Positions 19,296 through 28,540 are shown, counted from the first letter of the stretch. The stretch is 64,000 nt of DNA from Sporosarcina obsidiansis (GCF_009651005.1 NZ_WHVW01000012.1:1-64000); one strand, 5' to 3'. Numbers and translations: made by a program. The notes: generated by a model not told the origin, from the sequence alone.

Positions 19296-19955
19296 CTATG
19301 TCAGTCGAATACCTGCTTCAATCGTTTCTACCCACTCATCATAACGATCAATTAAAATATGCTTGTTTTTCAAGTATATCTGTTCTAATTCAAGTACCGG
19401 CTCTTTCGCATCATCCACTCTGAAATCCACATAAGGATAACCTTCCAACGCAACTACTTTGAGTATCGCGGACTGCTTCCCTCTTCGATCTCCTCCCAAC
19501 TGATCGCCTTTCACCAATGCCGCCAGCAACTTATCTTGCAATTTCCCTTCTGTATGTTCGAATGCGTATGCCATTCCATCTAAGACATCTCTACTTGCTA
19601 AAAGATTACCTAAAATGGCATATTGATTGCCAATAATATGTCCTTTTTCCTCATCATTTTCGATTCCTGTATATACCGCACTGTTGCCAAAGCGATCCAA
19701 AATAGCTAATTGACGCAATTCCCGTCCCGGATCTCCATGAAGCAATGTGTTTAATGTTGCATTGGCAGTTTGGCCCGCGCTCAAATAGTGCATACCTTTC
19801 CCTCCAAGTGAAGGATTCACCCACCCTTGTGTTGCAATGATTCCTACATCTGCTTGAATTGCCGGGGAATGTGCGCCTACCGCTGGAAAACACGAGGCGA
19901 TTGCAGCACCAAAATTTCCTGTGTCAGGACAACGAGCGATGATTGAATACGTCAT
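19296..19955 (-). CDS. DUF1028 family protein (Ntn-hydrolase-like)
   Basis: A 219-residue DUF1028 protein. The family has an N-terminal-nucleophile hydrolase-like fold and an unproven activity, often suggested to be amide or peptide cleavage. The N-terminus MTYSIIARCPDTGNFGAAIA and the segment IATQGWVNPSLGGKG are typical of it. I chose ATG 19955 (GGAGGAG site, 8 nt); it overlaps the upstream ABC ATPase stop by 4 nt, so translation is probably coupled. The context (peptide-type ABC importer, PucR-like regulator, divergent amidohydrolase) suggests it processes an imported amide-containing substrate. The protein seems complete. Confidence 0.85.
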   Translation of the reverse strand: MTYSIIARCPDTGNFGAAIASCFPAVGAHSPAIQADVGIIATQGWVNPSLGGKGMHYLSAGQTANATLNTLLHGDPGRELRQLAILDRFGNSAVYTGIENDEEKGHIIGNQYAILGNLLASRDVLDGMAYAFEHTEGKLQDKLLAALVKGDQLGGDRRGKQSAILKVVALEGYPYVDFRVDDAKEPVLELEQIYLKNKHILIDRYDEWVETIEAGIRLT

Positions 19956-20932
19956 ATTAAACTCTCCTCCACTATGTGACACGCGACAAAATGTTCAGGT
20001 TCTACTTCTATAAGCTGTGGAACGATCTGTTTACAAATATCTTTTGCCAAAGGACAACGCGTGTGAAATTTACACCCAGCAGGCGGATTCATCGGGCTGG
20101 GGATATCTCCGTTCAATTTTATCTTTTCTCGTAAAAATGATGGATCGGGTATAGGAATGGCTGAGATGAGAGCTTGCGTATAAGGATGCAATGGGTTCTC
20201 ATATAATCGATCACTCGTAGTTAATTCTACAATACTCCCAAGGTACATGACCGCGATCCGATCACTAATATATTCGATTACACTTAAATCATGGGCGATA
20301 AACAAATAGGTCAAGTCAAACTCATCCTGTAGATCTTTCATTAAATTGATAATTTGTGCTTGAATCGATACATCCAATGCAGCGACTGGTTCATCAGCGA
20401 CAATGAATTTCGGGTTCAATGCGAGAGAACGAGCGATTCCGATCCGCTGACGCTGTCCACCGGAAAATTCATGTGGATATCGGGTCAAATAGTCTTTCGG
20501 AATTCCGACCGCATCTACTAGCTTTAGAAGTCTGTCTTTTCGATCTTTCACTTTGTACGTTCTTAGTGGTTCGCTGATCAGTTCTTCAACTGTCATCCGC
20601 GGATTCAGCGAGGCATAAGGATCTTGAAAAATCATCTGAAAATCCTGCCTCTTTGCGCGAAGCTCTTCCTTTGAAAGGTCCAGAATGTTATCACCCTCAA
20701 AAAACACTGACCCAGAAGTCGCTTCCATTAGTCGCAGAAGAAGACGTCCCGTAGTCGACTTTCCGCAGCCCGATTCTCCAACAATTCCTAGTGTCTCTCC
20801 CTTGTAGACAGAAAACGATAAGTCTTCCACTGCACGGATCGTTTCTTTATTTTTAGTAAAATATGATCCACCTAAACTAAAATGTTTCGTCAGATTTTCT
20901 ACTCGAACAAGCTCCTCATGATTCGTTAGCAT
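19952..20932 (-). CDS. Dpp/Opp-type ABC importer ATPase (DppF-like)
   Basis: A 326-residue ATPase energising peptide-type import at the inner face of the membrane. It has Walker A GESGCGKST, the signature FSGGQRQRIG, Walker B FIVADEP and the C-terminal oligopeptide-ABC segment with Cys (CKFHTRCPLAKDIC), which in this subfamily can bind an iron-sulfur cluster. I chose the start MLTNHEE at 20932 with a GGAGG site 7 nt upstream; a longer open frame lies inside the preceding gene. It overlaps the preceding ATPase by 17 nt and DUF1028 by 4 nt. Confidence 0.93.
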   Translation of the reverse strand: MLTNHEELVRVENLTKHFSLGGSYFTKNKETIRAVEDLSFSVYKGETLGIVGESGCGKSTTGRLLLRLMEATSGSVFFEGDNILDLSKEELRAKRQDFQMIFQDPYASLNPRMTVEELISEPLRTYKVKDRKDRLLKLVDAVGIPKDYLTRYPHEFSGGQRQRIGIARSLALNPKFIVADEPVAALDVSIQAQIINLMKDLQDEFDLTYLFIAHDLSVIEYISDRIAVMYLGSIVELTTSDRLYENPLHPYTQALISAIPIPDPSFLREKIKLNGDIPSPMNPPAGCKFHTRCPLAKDICKQIVPQLIEVEPEHFVACHIVEESLI

Positions 20933-21917
20933 GTCTTTCCTCCTCTCCATAAAGATAACAGGCGACTTCATGTTCAGGACCGTCTTCTTGCAAATTAGGA
21001 TGAACCACTTTGCATACATCCATAACAAACGGACACCGATCTGCAAACGCACAACCTGTAGACAAATGATGCAGATTAGGTGGCTGACCCGGAATAGGGG
21101 TCAATCGTGCTTTATCACCCAATTTCGGAAGAGAAGCCAACAGTCCTTTCGTATACGGATGCTTTGGCTCCGAAAACAAATCTTCCACAGGTGCTTTTTC
21201 CACAATCTTTCCCGCGTACATGACCGCTACTTGATCACATAATTCTGCAACTACTCCTAGATCATGAGTGATTAACATTATTCCAGCACCCGTTTCATCA
21301 CGCAAATCACGAATTAACTCCAAAATTTGGGCTTGAATCGTCACATCAAGCGCAGTAGTCGGCTCATCCGCAATAAGAAGCTTTGGATTACCTGCAAGTG
21401 CCATAGCAATCACTCCACGTTGCCTCATGCCTCCGCTAAACTCGTGCGGATATTGTGTTGCTCGAACTTCCGCAGAAGGAATCCCTACTCGTTTGATCAT
21501 TGCCACTGCTTTTTCCCAGGAGTTCTTCTTAGAACTCTTCTCATGAATAAATGGTACTTCCGCAATTTGATTCCCTACTGAATAGACTGGATTTAATGAT
21601 GTCATCGGGTCTTGTGCAATCAAACTGATTTCTTTCCCTCTGATCTTCTGCATCTGTTTCTCTTTCAATTCAAGTAAGTTCTGACCTTCGAACAGTACTT
21701 CACCGGCCACTTTCTCACTTTTCCGATTACCCACTAGTCGTAGAATTGATTGAGAAGTCATGCTTTTACCCGATCCAGACTCTCCGACTATACCCAAAAT
21801 CTGACCATATTCTATCGTAAAGGAGACATCGTCAACCGGTCTTACCACTCCTCTATCCGTACGAAAAGACGTGGTCAATGATTTCACTTCAAGTAGCGGC
21901 TTTTTCACATCAGGCAT
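20916..21917 (-). CDS. Dpp/Opp-type ABC importer ATPase (DppD-like)
   Basis: A 333-residue partner ATPase with Walker A GESGSGKS, signature FSGGMRQRG, Walker B LLIADEP, and C-terminal CAFADRCPFVMDVC. DppD- and DppF-like proteins work as a heterodimer. The start MPDVKKP at 21917 follows GGGAGGT by 8 nt. It is the fourth gene of the operon, 19 nt after the second permease. Confidence 0.93.
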   Translation of the reverse strand: MPDVKKPLLEVKSLTTSFRTDRGVVRPVDDVSFTIEYGQILGIVGESGSGKSMTSQSILRLVGNRKSEKVAGEVLFEGQNLLELKEKQMQKIRGKEISLIAQDPMTSLNPVYSVGNQIAEVPFIHEKSSKKNSWEKAVAMIKRVGIPSAEVRATQYPHEFSGGMRQRGVIAMALAGNPKLLIADEPTTALDVTIQAQILELIRDLRDETGAGIMLITHDLGVVAELCDQVAVMYAGKIVEKAPVEDLFSEPKHPYTKGLLASLPKLGDKARLTPIPGQPPNLHHLSTGCAFADRCPFVMDVCKVVHPNLQEDGPEHEVACYLYGEEERHANES

Positions 21918-21936
21918 AGTAGCTGACCTCCCTTTT

Positions 21937-22773
21937 TTATCTTTCATTTTTCAACCTTGGATCAAGTGCATCACGTAATCCATCTCCCATAATATTGAAA
22001 CTCAGTACCGCCAGCGTTATGGCAATCCCAGGAAAAATCGCCGTCCACCAAGAAATCTCCATCCAATCCTTCGCTTCACTCAACATGATCCCCCAAGATG
22101 GCGTATCAGGCGAAACACCCAATCCTAAGAAACTTAGTGCGGCTTCCGCCAAGATTGCAAATGCAAATGAAAGTGTTACTTGCACGATGAGCGGCGCTAA
22201 TGAATTGGGTAAAATATGCCGCAACATAATTTGAAAAGAGTTGACCCCCATCGAACGCGCAGCCTCAATATATAATGAGTCTCGAATGTTAAGTACCGCC
22301 CCTCGAGCGATTCTAGCAAAAATCGGTGTATAGACAATTCCTATCGCAATCATCAGGTTCGTCAAACTTGGCCCTAAAATCGCCATAATGACCAACGCCA
22401 ATAAAATATCTGGAAATGAAAACAAGACATCCGTTATCCTTGAGAGAATCTGGTCGATCTTCCCTCCAAAATAACCTGCAACAATTCCTATAATCGTTCC
22501 AAAGAACAACGAAAAACCAACCGCGATTAAACCTACTTTCAATGATATTTGCGTTCCATATAAAATTCTACTGAAAATATCACGTCCAAATTGGTCAGTT
22601 CCAAACCAATGCTCGCTATTCGGTGCTGTAAGTGTGCTGTTCGTATCCATGTAATACGGATCGAAAGGCACAATCCATTTCGCCAGTATCGCCACAACTA
22701 GAATGAGAGCGATGAACAAGAAGCCAACGAACGCAAAACGATTTTTCTTAAACCTTCTCCAAGTTTCTTTCAA
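21937..22773 (-). CDS. Dpp/Opp-type permease (DppC-like)
   Basis: A 278-residue integral membrane protein with a short cytoplasmic N-terminus (MKETWRRFKKNRF), a first helix followed by an extracellular segment, and the BPD_transp_1 core of five helices. The EAA loop that contacts the ATPases reads EAARSMG...HILPNS. Length and topology match DppC. It lies 18 nt after the DppB-like gene. Confidence 0.93.
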   Translation of the reverse strand: MKETWRRFKKNRFAFVGFLFIALILVVAILAKWIVPFDPYYMDTNSTLTAPNSEHWFGTDQFGRDIFSRILYGTQISLKVGLIAVGFSLFFGTIIGIVAGYFGGKIDQILSRITDVLFSFPDILLALVIMAILGPSLTNLMIAIGIVYTPIFARIARGAVLNIRDSLYIEAARSMGVNSFQIMLRHILPNSLAPLIVQVTLSFAFAILAEAALSFLGLGVSPDTPSWGIMLSEAKDWMEISWWTAIFPGIAITLAVLSFNIMGDGLRDALDPRLKNER

Positions 22774-22791
22774 TTATCATCCCACCTCACC

Positions 22792-23736
22792 TTAACTGTA
22801 TCTGATTTTCGGATTGATCAAGGCGTAAATAATATCCACTGCTAGATTAATCAATACAAAGGCACTCGCTATAAACAGCATGGCTCCTTGTAGCAAACTG
22901 TAATCACGGTTAGTGATAGCCTGCAAAGCCAGCTGACCGATTCCCGGCAATGAAAAGATTTGCTCAATAATGATAGAACCGCCCAATAAATATCCCGCTT
23001 GAATACCTAGCACTGTCACTACAGGTACAAGAGCATTTCGCAAGCCATGCTTCCAGATAAGACGGGAATTCGTGACCCCCTTCGCTTTTGCCATTTTCAT
23101 ATACTCCTCACCTAGCACTTCCAACATGGACGAGCGGGTCATTCTCATCGTGACGGCTCCAACTGAAGTACCTAGCGCAATACCCGGCATAATCATTGTT
23201 TTAAGATTCATCCAAATTCCGTCTGAGAGTGGCACGAAACCACTAGAGGGCAACCAACTTAAATGAAGGGAAAAATATAAGATCATCAATGTACCTAGCC
23301 AAAAATTCGGAACAGAAATGCCGAACATACCAAAAAAGCTCGCACCATAATCGACCGGTGTATTCCGTTTCAAAGCCGCAATCGTTCCTAGTGGTATCGC
23401 AATCAACAAAGCAAAAAGAATACTAATCACAGTGAGTTCTAACGTTATAGGAAGACGATTGATAAGTATTTCTATAACCGGCTCATTTGTAAGCGAAGAG
23501 ATGCCTAGATCTCCTTTTAAAACACTCATGATCCAAATTCCATATTGAACGAGTAATGACTGATCCAAGCCATACTTTTGCCGTAAAATTTCAGCCTGAG
23601 CTTCATTATAATTTGTTCCTAACATAGCCGTTACCGTATCTCCCGGTACCAATCTCACCATAAAAAAAGCAAGTACAGATATCCCAAACAGCACTGGGAT
23701 TGCAATGAGTAAACGACGTAAGATATATGCAAACAA
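22792..23736 (-). CDS. Dpp/Opp-type permease (DppB-like)
   Basis: A 314-residue permease with six predicted helices. It starts MFAYILRRLLIAIPVLFGIS, the usual DppB N-terminus, and contains the EAA loop MAKAKG...HGLRNA. It forms the translocation pore with the DppC-like protein. A hairpin terminator between it and the binding-protein gene probably lowers its expression relative to the binding protein. Confidence 0.93.
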   Translation of the reverse strand: MFAYILRRLLIAIPVLFGISVLAFFMVRLVPGDTVTAMLGTNYNEAQAEILRQKYGLDQSLLVQYGIWIMSVLKGDLGISSLTNEPVIEILINRLPITLELTVISILFALLIAIPLGTIAALKRNTPVDYGASFFGMFGISVPNFWLGTLMILYFSLHLSWLPSSGFVPLSDGIWMNLKTMIMPGIALGTSVGAVTMRMTRSSMLEVLGEEYMKMAKAKGVTNSRLIWKHGLRNALVPVVTVLGIQAGYLLGGSIIIEQIFSLPGIGQLALQAITNRDYSLLQGAMLFIASAFVLINLAVDIIYALINPKIRYS

Positions 23737-23754
23737 ATAGACACCTCCTTATGT

Positions 23755-23781
23755 AAAAAGGGGTGATTTTTATTCACCCCT
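23755..23781 (-). terminator. Attenuating hairpin between binding-protein and permease genes
   Basis: On the minus strand AGGGGTGA-ATAAAAA-TCACCCCT is followed by TTTTT. Such partial terminators behind solute-binding genes commonly let the binding protein be made in excess. Confidence 0.75.
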
Positions 23782-23791
23782 ATACTAGTTA

Positions 23792-25369
23792 TCAGCGATC
23801 GATCCATGTATTTTCTAATGATTTAGTGGAGACTGTTGGATTCACATCAAAACCATGTACCCCCTTTTGTATTGCAGAGGCATGCTGATTAGCGTACAAG
23901 AATACCATGGGAGCTTCGTCAACAATAATGGACTGAGCTTTTTTATAAATTTCAAAACGTTCATCTTGATCCGCCGTTTCTCTACCTTCTTCCAATAAAC
24001 GGTCAACTTCTGGATTAGAGTAGCCTTGTTGATTCCACACTTCCTCTGTATGGAAAATGTTATACAGGAATTCATCTGGATCTACAAATCCAACCCATCC
24101 GACAATGGACATCTCGAAATCTTTCTTACCTAGCGCATCAAAGAAGATACTGTCCTCCTGTTGTAGTATTTCCACATCGATTCCGATTGGCTGCAATTGC
24201 TGTTTGACCACTTGTGCGGCATCCACTTGTGCTTTGTTCTGTCCGACCTTCAATGTTATATTGAAACCATCCTCATATCCGGCTTCCTTCAATAAAGATT
24301 TAGCCTTTTCAATATCTGATTTCGAGTATGTGTCTAACTTTGCATCTGCCCAGTGACCTTCAGGTATCGGACCTCCCGTCAAAATCGTCGCTTGTCCAAA
24401 CTTCACCGACTTATTCATCGCTTCCCGATCAATTGCAGTCGCAATTGCCTGTCTCACAGCTTTCTCTTTCAACGGTCCAGCTGTCACATTTAACCCTATA
24501 TATTCCCAATAAGTTCCTGTTACAGGCTCAACTGTTAGATCCTCTGATTTTGAAAGCAATTGAATATCTTTTGGTGATAACTGTAAAATAATATCAATCT
24601 CTTTATTTCGGATCGCAGTCGTTCTTGAGGTCTCATCAGGTACAGCTTTCCAAGTGACTTGATCTAAATACGGCAATCCTTCTTTAAAATAATCCGTAAA
24701 TTTATCAAGTACCATCTCTTGGTCCTTCTTCCAATGCACCAATTGGAATGGACCACTTCCCGCATCTGCATTATCCAATTTTCCACCATTCTCCTCTACG
24801 ACTGTTTGATTGACAATCGCATTCATCGGATAAGCAAGAAACGTCAAAAATGGAGCGACCGGCTTTTTCAAGTTGACAATCACAGTTTTGTCATCAGGTG
24901 TTTCAATTGACTCTACATCTTCAAACTGAGGCGCACGAACGAGTTGTTCCACAATCCGTTCAATTGAATATTTCACGTCTTTAGACGTCAAGTCATCTCC
25001 ATTATGGAACTTCACTCCTTCATGAAGCGTGAACGTGTACACTTTTCCATCTTCCGAAATCTCATATTCTTCTACCAGATCACCTTCAATTTCACCATAC
25101 GTTCCTTCTTTGTATTTAAAAAGCGTATTGTACATATTTTCTATATAATGCATCGATTGCGCATTGGTTTCACTATGTGGGTCCAACCCTTGCGCATCAT
25201 TCAAATCCACTATCGTTAATTTTCCACCTTCAATTGGCTCTCCGGTGCTTTCCAACTGATCATTCGGATTTGGCTTCTCCTCATTTTCAGACGTAGATCC
25301 CTGATTCCCAGAACACGCCGCTAACAACAATAATAAAACAACCCCAAACAAGCCGACTAGCCTCTTCAT
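23792..25369 (-). CDS. Family-5 extracellular solute-binding lipoprotein
   Basis: A 525-residue peptide-type binding protein. The signal peptide ends in the lipobox LLAAC with the lipidated Cys at 19. A Ser/Asn/Glu linker and the SBP_bac_5 fold follow (SEDGKVYTFTLHEGVKFHNG, then SAKDV-type segments). It delivers substrate to the DppBC-like pore from the outer face of the membrane. I start at MKRLVGLFG (25369), with AAAGGAG upstream, rather than seven codons earlier. It is the first gene of the operon. A cre-like site lies 84 nt upstream. Substrate unknown; the context suggests a modified or amide-containing peptide. Confidence 0.93.
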   Translation of the reverse strand: MKRLVGLFGVVLLLLLAACSGNQGSTSENEEKPNPNDQLESTGEPIEGGKLTIVDLNDAQGLDPHSETNAQSMHYIENMYNTLFKYKEGTYGEIEGDLVEEYEISEDGKVYTFTLHEGVKFHNGDDLTSKDVKYSIERIVEQLVRAPQFEDVESIETPDDKTVIVNLKKPVAPFLTFLAYPMNAIVNQTVVEENGGKLDNADAGSGPFQLVHWKKDQEMVLDKFTDYFKEGLPYLDQVTWKAVPDETSRTTAIRNKEIDIILQLSPKDIQLLSKSEDLTVEPVTGTYWEYIGLNVTAGPLKEKAVRQAIATAIDREAMNKSVKFGQATILTGGPIPEGHWADAKLDTYSKSDIEKAKSLLKEAGYEDGFNITLKVGQNKAQVDAAQVVKQQLQPIGIDVEILQQEDSIFFDALGKKDFEMSIVGWVGFVDPDEFLYNIFHTEEVWNQQGYSNPEVDRLLEEGRETADQDERFEIYKKAQSIIVDEAPMVFLYANQHASAIQKGVHGFDVNPTVSTKSLENTWIDR

Positions 25370-25452
25370 ATAAACCCACTCCTTTTTCAAATTATCTAAC
25401 TATTTTTAGTTTAATTGACGAAAGCACTAAATAATATAGAGTTTCTTCCAAA

Positions 25453-25466
25453 AGTAAGCGTTAACA
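25453..25466. promoter_or_regulatory. cre-like catabolite-repression site
   Basis: AGTAAGCGTTAACA fits the CcpA consensus TGWNANCGNTNWCA at all but one defined position. It lies in the divergent region between the importer operon and the amidohydrolase. A small inverted repeat ACTTCA-AC-TGAAGT follows at 25484-25497 and could be an operator. Confidence 0.5.
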
Positions 25467-25546
25467 TTTTGTAAGATCTTCTAACTTCAACTGAAGTCTA
25501 GTAGTTTAAAATGGATTTACTGGATATTAATAAAGGAGGAATATAT

Positions 25547-26683
25547 ATGATCCTGATAAAGAATGCCCTCATATACACAGGGCAAGATAAACCACCTTCC
25601 TTTAAATCAATAGGAGTAGCTAAAGGAAAATTTGTAGATCCAGGTGAGGTCACACATCCAAATACAACCATCATCGATGCAAAAGGAAAAGTGGTTACAC
25701 CAGGTCTGATCGACGTACACACACATCTCGGTATTAACCAACAAGGCGTAGGAGAAGCTGGGCACGACTTCAATGAATCTAGTTCAAACACCACCCCCGA
25801 AGTCAATTCCATCGACGCCATCACAATGAAAGACAGTGGCTTTGAAGACGCACGCCGAGCAGGTGTCACGACTGTCCAAATTATGCCTGGGAGTGCAAAC
25901 GTCATCGGTGGAGAAATGGTCGTCATCAAAACAGCAGGAAATATCGTTGATGATTGCATCGTCCGTAATCCATCCGGTCTTAAAGCCGCCATGGGAGAAA
26001 ATCCAAAGAATATTCATCGGCAAACCATTCAAACAAGAATGGGCATCGCTGCTCGTTTACGTGAAAAACTAATAGAAGCAAAATACTATGCGGAACAACG
26101 ACAGAACAAAAAATGTCCGCCTAATCTAGGTCTGGACAACCTCGTAAAAGTGTTACGTAGTGAGATTCCTTTGCGAGTTCATGCACATAGAGCAGACGAC
26201 ATTGCTACGGTGCTCAGGATACAAAAAGAATTTCAAATCGATATCACGATCGAGCATGCTACTGAAGGGCATCTCATTGTGGATTTATTAGCTGAACGCA
26301 ATGTGCGAGTTGCAGTCGGTCCGACCATGTCTAGCCGGCCCAAATTCGAATTGGCGGAACAAAGCTGGGAAACTGTCCGTGCGTTAGACAAAGGGAATGT
26401 TCCTTTCTCTTTGACGACTGACCATCCTGTAATAAGCATCGAACATTTAATGACGAGTGCCATTTTGGCAGTCAAAAATGGATTATCAGAAGAGAAGGCA
26501 TTACAGGCAATCACATGGAACGCAGCGAAACATTTAGGAATAGCAGATCAGGTAGGGTCCATTGAAATTGGGAAAGATGCGGATTTTGTTATATGGAATG
26601 ATGATCCTTTTGATTTACGTAGTCGGGTGGAGGGTACTTATATTGATGGGAAGTGTGTATATCAGCGAGGAAAAACAGGGTAG
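25547..26683 (+). CDS. Metal-dependent amidohydrolase
   Basis: A 378-residue amidohydrolase-superfamily enzyme related to imidazolonepropionase-like proteins. Metal ligands are visible: HxH (DVHTHLG, His 58/60), VHAH (His 212/214), EHATEGH (His 237, 242) and the catalytic Asp in TTDHP (Asp 292). The AMGENPK motif near 148-154 is typical of this subgroup. It is cytosolic. The start at 25547 follows AAAGGAGG by 8 nt. It is divergent from the importer-DUF1028-PucR operon with a shared cre-like control region, so it probably hydrolyses the imported compound or a product of it. The exact substrate is not known; a cyclic amide or an acyl-amino acid would fit. Confidence 0.85.
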   Translation: MILIKNALIYTGQDKPPSFKSIGVAKGKFVDPGEVTHPNTTIIDAKGKVVTPGLIDVHTHLGINQQGVGEAGHDFNESSSNTTPEVNSIDAITMKDSGFEDARRAGVTTVQIMPGSANVIGGEMVVIKTAGNIVDDCIVRNPSGLKAAMGENPKNIHRQTIQTRMGIAARLREKLIEAKYYAEQRQNKKCPPNLGLDNLVKVLRSEIPLRVHAHRADDIATVLRIQKEFQIDITIEHATEGHLIVDLLAERNVRVAVGPTMSSRPKFELAEQSWETVRALDKGNVPFSLTTDHPVISIEHLMTSAILAVKNGLSEEKALQAITWNAAKHLGIADQVGSIEIGKDADFVIWNDDPFDLRSRVEGTYIDGKCVYQRGKTG

Positions 26684-26743
26684 AGTGAATCGGAATCATG
26701 ATGATACTGTTAACGTTTGAAAACTCGTTATCTTCAAAAAAGA

Positions 26744-26781
26744 AAAATCATCTAGCTGGGATAAGTAGGCTAGATGATTTT
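26744..26781. terminator. Convergent terminator
   Basis: AAAATCATCTAGC and GCTAGATGATTTT, a perfect 13-bp stem with 12-nt loop, between the amidohydrolase (plus) and the coiled-coil gene (minus). Confidence 0.85.
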
Positions 26782-26835
26782 CAGGATTTCACCTTTACAT
26801 CGTATAGTGATCACATATAATTTCTAGTCAATGCT

Positions 26836-27270
26836 TCAACCAATTGCTTTCTTTAAAATCTTCACATCTAAGCAAAGCTCGTCCACTCGAGCATTCAGCG
26901 ACTCCATCGGAACTTCCCAAGTCGGCTTCAATGCCATTTTCTCTTGCAACTCTGCGATACTTTCTGAATTAGCCGCCACTTGTTGAGAAATAGAAGCCAG
27001 TTTTTGATCCACTTCTGAAAATCTTGTGTGCATTTCTGTTTCTAATTTGTCAAATCTTAATTCTAGTTTATCAAACCTTGACTCTAAATTATCCATCCTT
27101 GATTCTAAATTGTCGAACCTTGATTCTAATTTATCAAACCTTGATTCTAATTTATCAAACCTTGATTCTAATTTGTCTATTCTTGTTTCCAATCTATCCA
27201 ATTGCTCTTTTATCGGCTGAATTGCTTCTTGAATTACTGACGTCAGCATTTCTTTTAATTCATTATTCAT
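26836..27270 (-). CDS. Heptad-repeat coiled-coil protein
   Basis: A 144-residue protein. Residues about 20-75 consist of eight near-identical heptads of the type LESRFDK (variants LETRIDK, LESRMDN, LELRFDK), each encoded by a near-identical 21-nt DNA repeat. A second helical region follows (HTRFSEVDQKLASISQQVAA) and ends in VKILKKAIG. The ATG at 27270 has AAGGGGTG 6 nt upstream. It probably forms a long homo-oligomeric rod. I do not recognise a function. The repeats are likely to vary in number between strains by slippage. Confidence 0.75.
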   Translation of the reverse strand: MNNELKEMLTSVIQEAIQPIKEQLDRLETRIDKLESRFDKLESRFDKLESRFDNLESRMDNLESRFDKLELRFDKLETEMHTRFSEVDQKLASISQQVAANSESIAELQEKMALKPTWEVPMESLNARVDELCLDVKILKKAIG

Positions 27271-27551
27271 CAAATTCACCCCTTCTTTTTTGTACTCGGC
27301 GATTTTGTCCCTACAGTATACCACGAAACAACCATTTTGATGTACGCCCTAAGACATTTGTAATTATTCCAACAACAATTTCGGATAACCTACTCTTCCA
27401 TACTCCAACTCTTGTTCTTGTTCTCGTTATCGCTTCCCCTCTATAAGAACATACGTTTCTATTAATAATACAATAACCTCAAATTAAAGTCAAATTATTC
27501 TTAATATATAATTTATTAAACAATTATCGTAACATAGACTGTATTTTTTCT

Positions 27552-27560
27552 TTATCCACA
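27552..27560. promoter_or_regulatory. DnaA-box sequence
   Basis: TTATCCACA, a perfect DnaA box, 95 nt before the winged-helix gene. A second identical box lies inside that gene at 28136-28144. Nine-base matches can occur by chance. The rest of 27325-27654 is AT-rich with no gene. Confidence 0.35.
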
Positions 27561-27622
27561 TGCCTGTATTTTGCATGAACCAGTTATCTTTTCGACTACA
27601 CTGTATTCCTTTTGCCCCCTCC

Positions 27623-27636
27623 CCTCTATATAGAGG
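27623..27636. promoter_or_regulatory. 14-bp perfect palindrome before the winged-helix gene
   Basis: CCTCTATATAGAGG, perfectly symmetric, centred 25 nt before the ATG and just before the AAGGGG ribosome-binding site. It is a likely operator, possibly autoregulatory. Confidence 0.45.
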
Positions 27637-27654
27637 AAAAAAGGGGTTTTTCTC

Positions 27655-28440
27655 ATGACACATTATCTTTCAAACTATGCAAAGTTCCAAAACAAAACTG
27701 AAATGGACACGGCCGCACGCCAACATGTAGATATGCACTGGCATGCAATGAACAAGACAGACCGTGCTATTCTTGAAATGATCCGTTGCTATTCGGTGAA
27801 GTATCTGGCTGCACACTTGAAGCACCAGACAATCGAAACAAAACTCAGCCTGTCGAATTCCACTGTCAGACGCACTCTTCGCAAACTAGAGAAGTTGCAA
27901 ATCATTGAAAGAATTCATTACATCAGACCTGTCATGAGCGGCCTTGGAGCGAATATTTATCGTATTTTACCTGTTCTTGACCAGGGGAAAATGAACAGTG
28001 CGCAGCAAGTGGACAAGCCTAGTAGTGAAGCGGTTTCTAGACCCGTTGCAGAAAATGAACCTTCTTTCTATAAATCTCAAAACATAAAAGATCCTATCAA
28101 GACGTCTCACCCTACTGGTGAAAAGTTATCCACAAGTTTATTTACGAAAATGAAGGATCTCTTATCGTTGACCGGAAATAATTCAAAGACACGAGAATTT
28201 TTCGGAATTTATCGTGCCATGACGGGACGTATGCTGAAGTTTGAGATTTATCGAGATTCAACGGAAGCCTTTGAGGAGTTAGGGTACCGTGCCATGTATA
28301 TTAGTGTGATGGCAACAAAGAAAAAGAAAATCCGCAATTTGCCGGGTTATTTTAGTGGCGTCTTACGGGCATTGATTGATGAGACGTTTTTTAGGAATAT
28401 TTATCAGGAGTATAGCGTACCGGTTGAGGATTTGTTTTAA
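27655..28440 (+). CDS. Winged helix-turn-helix protein (replication-initiator-like)
   Basis: A 261-residue DNA-binding protein. Residues about 30-100 form a winged helix (NKTDRAILEMIRCYSVKYL, then TKLSLSNSTVRRTLRKLEKL as recognition region). A Ser/Pro/Glu-rich linker (about 110-165) and a C-terminal helical domain follow. This build recalls plasmid replication proteins and chromosomal HTH proteins of unknown role in Bacilli. The two DnaA boxes and the palindrome near the start are compatible with a replication link but do not prove it. The ATG follows AAGGGG by 8 nt. There is no partner gene in an operon. Confidence 0.6.
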   Translation: MTHYLSNYAKFQNKTEMDTAARQHVDMHWHAMNKTDRAILEMIRCYSVKYLAAHLKHQTIETKLSLSNSTVRRTLRKLEKLQIIERIHYIRPVMSGLGANIYRILPVLDQGKMNSAQQVDKPSSEAVSRPVAENEPSFYKSQNIKDPIKTSHPTGEKLSTSLFTKMKDLLSLTGNNSKTREFFGIYRAMTGRMLKFEIYRDSTEAFEELGYRAMYISVMATKKKKIRNLPGYFSGVLRALIDETFFRNIYQEYSVPVEDLF

Positions 28441-28540
28441 TGACGTCATGCAGGAAATGCATACAAATCAGAATTGTGTCTGATATATGAAAAAATTAAC
28501 CGCTTACATATAAGAAATATTTGGTATCTCACTAATTTTA

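Noticed and set aside
27024..27446. Long plus-strand frames opposite the heptad-repeat gene
   Set aside because: They are mirror images of a 21-nt repeat and have no start signals.
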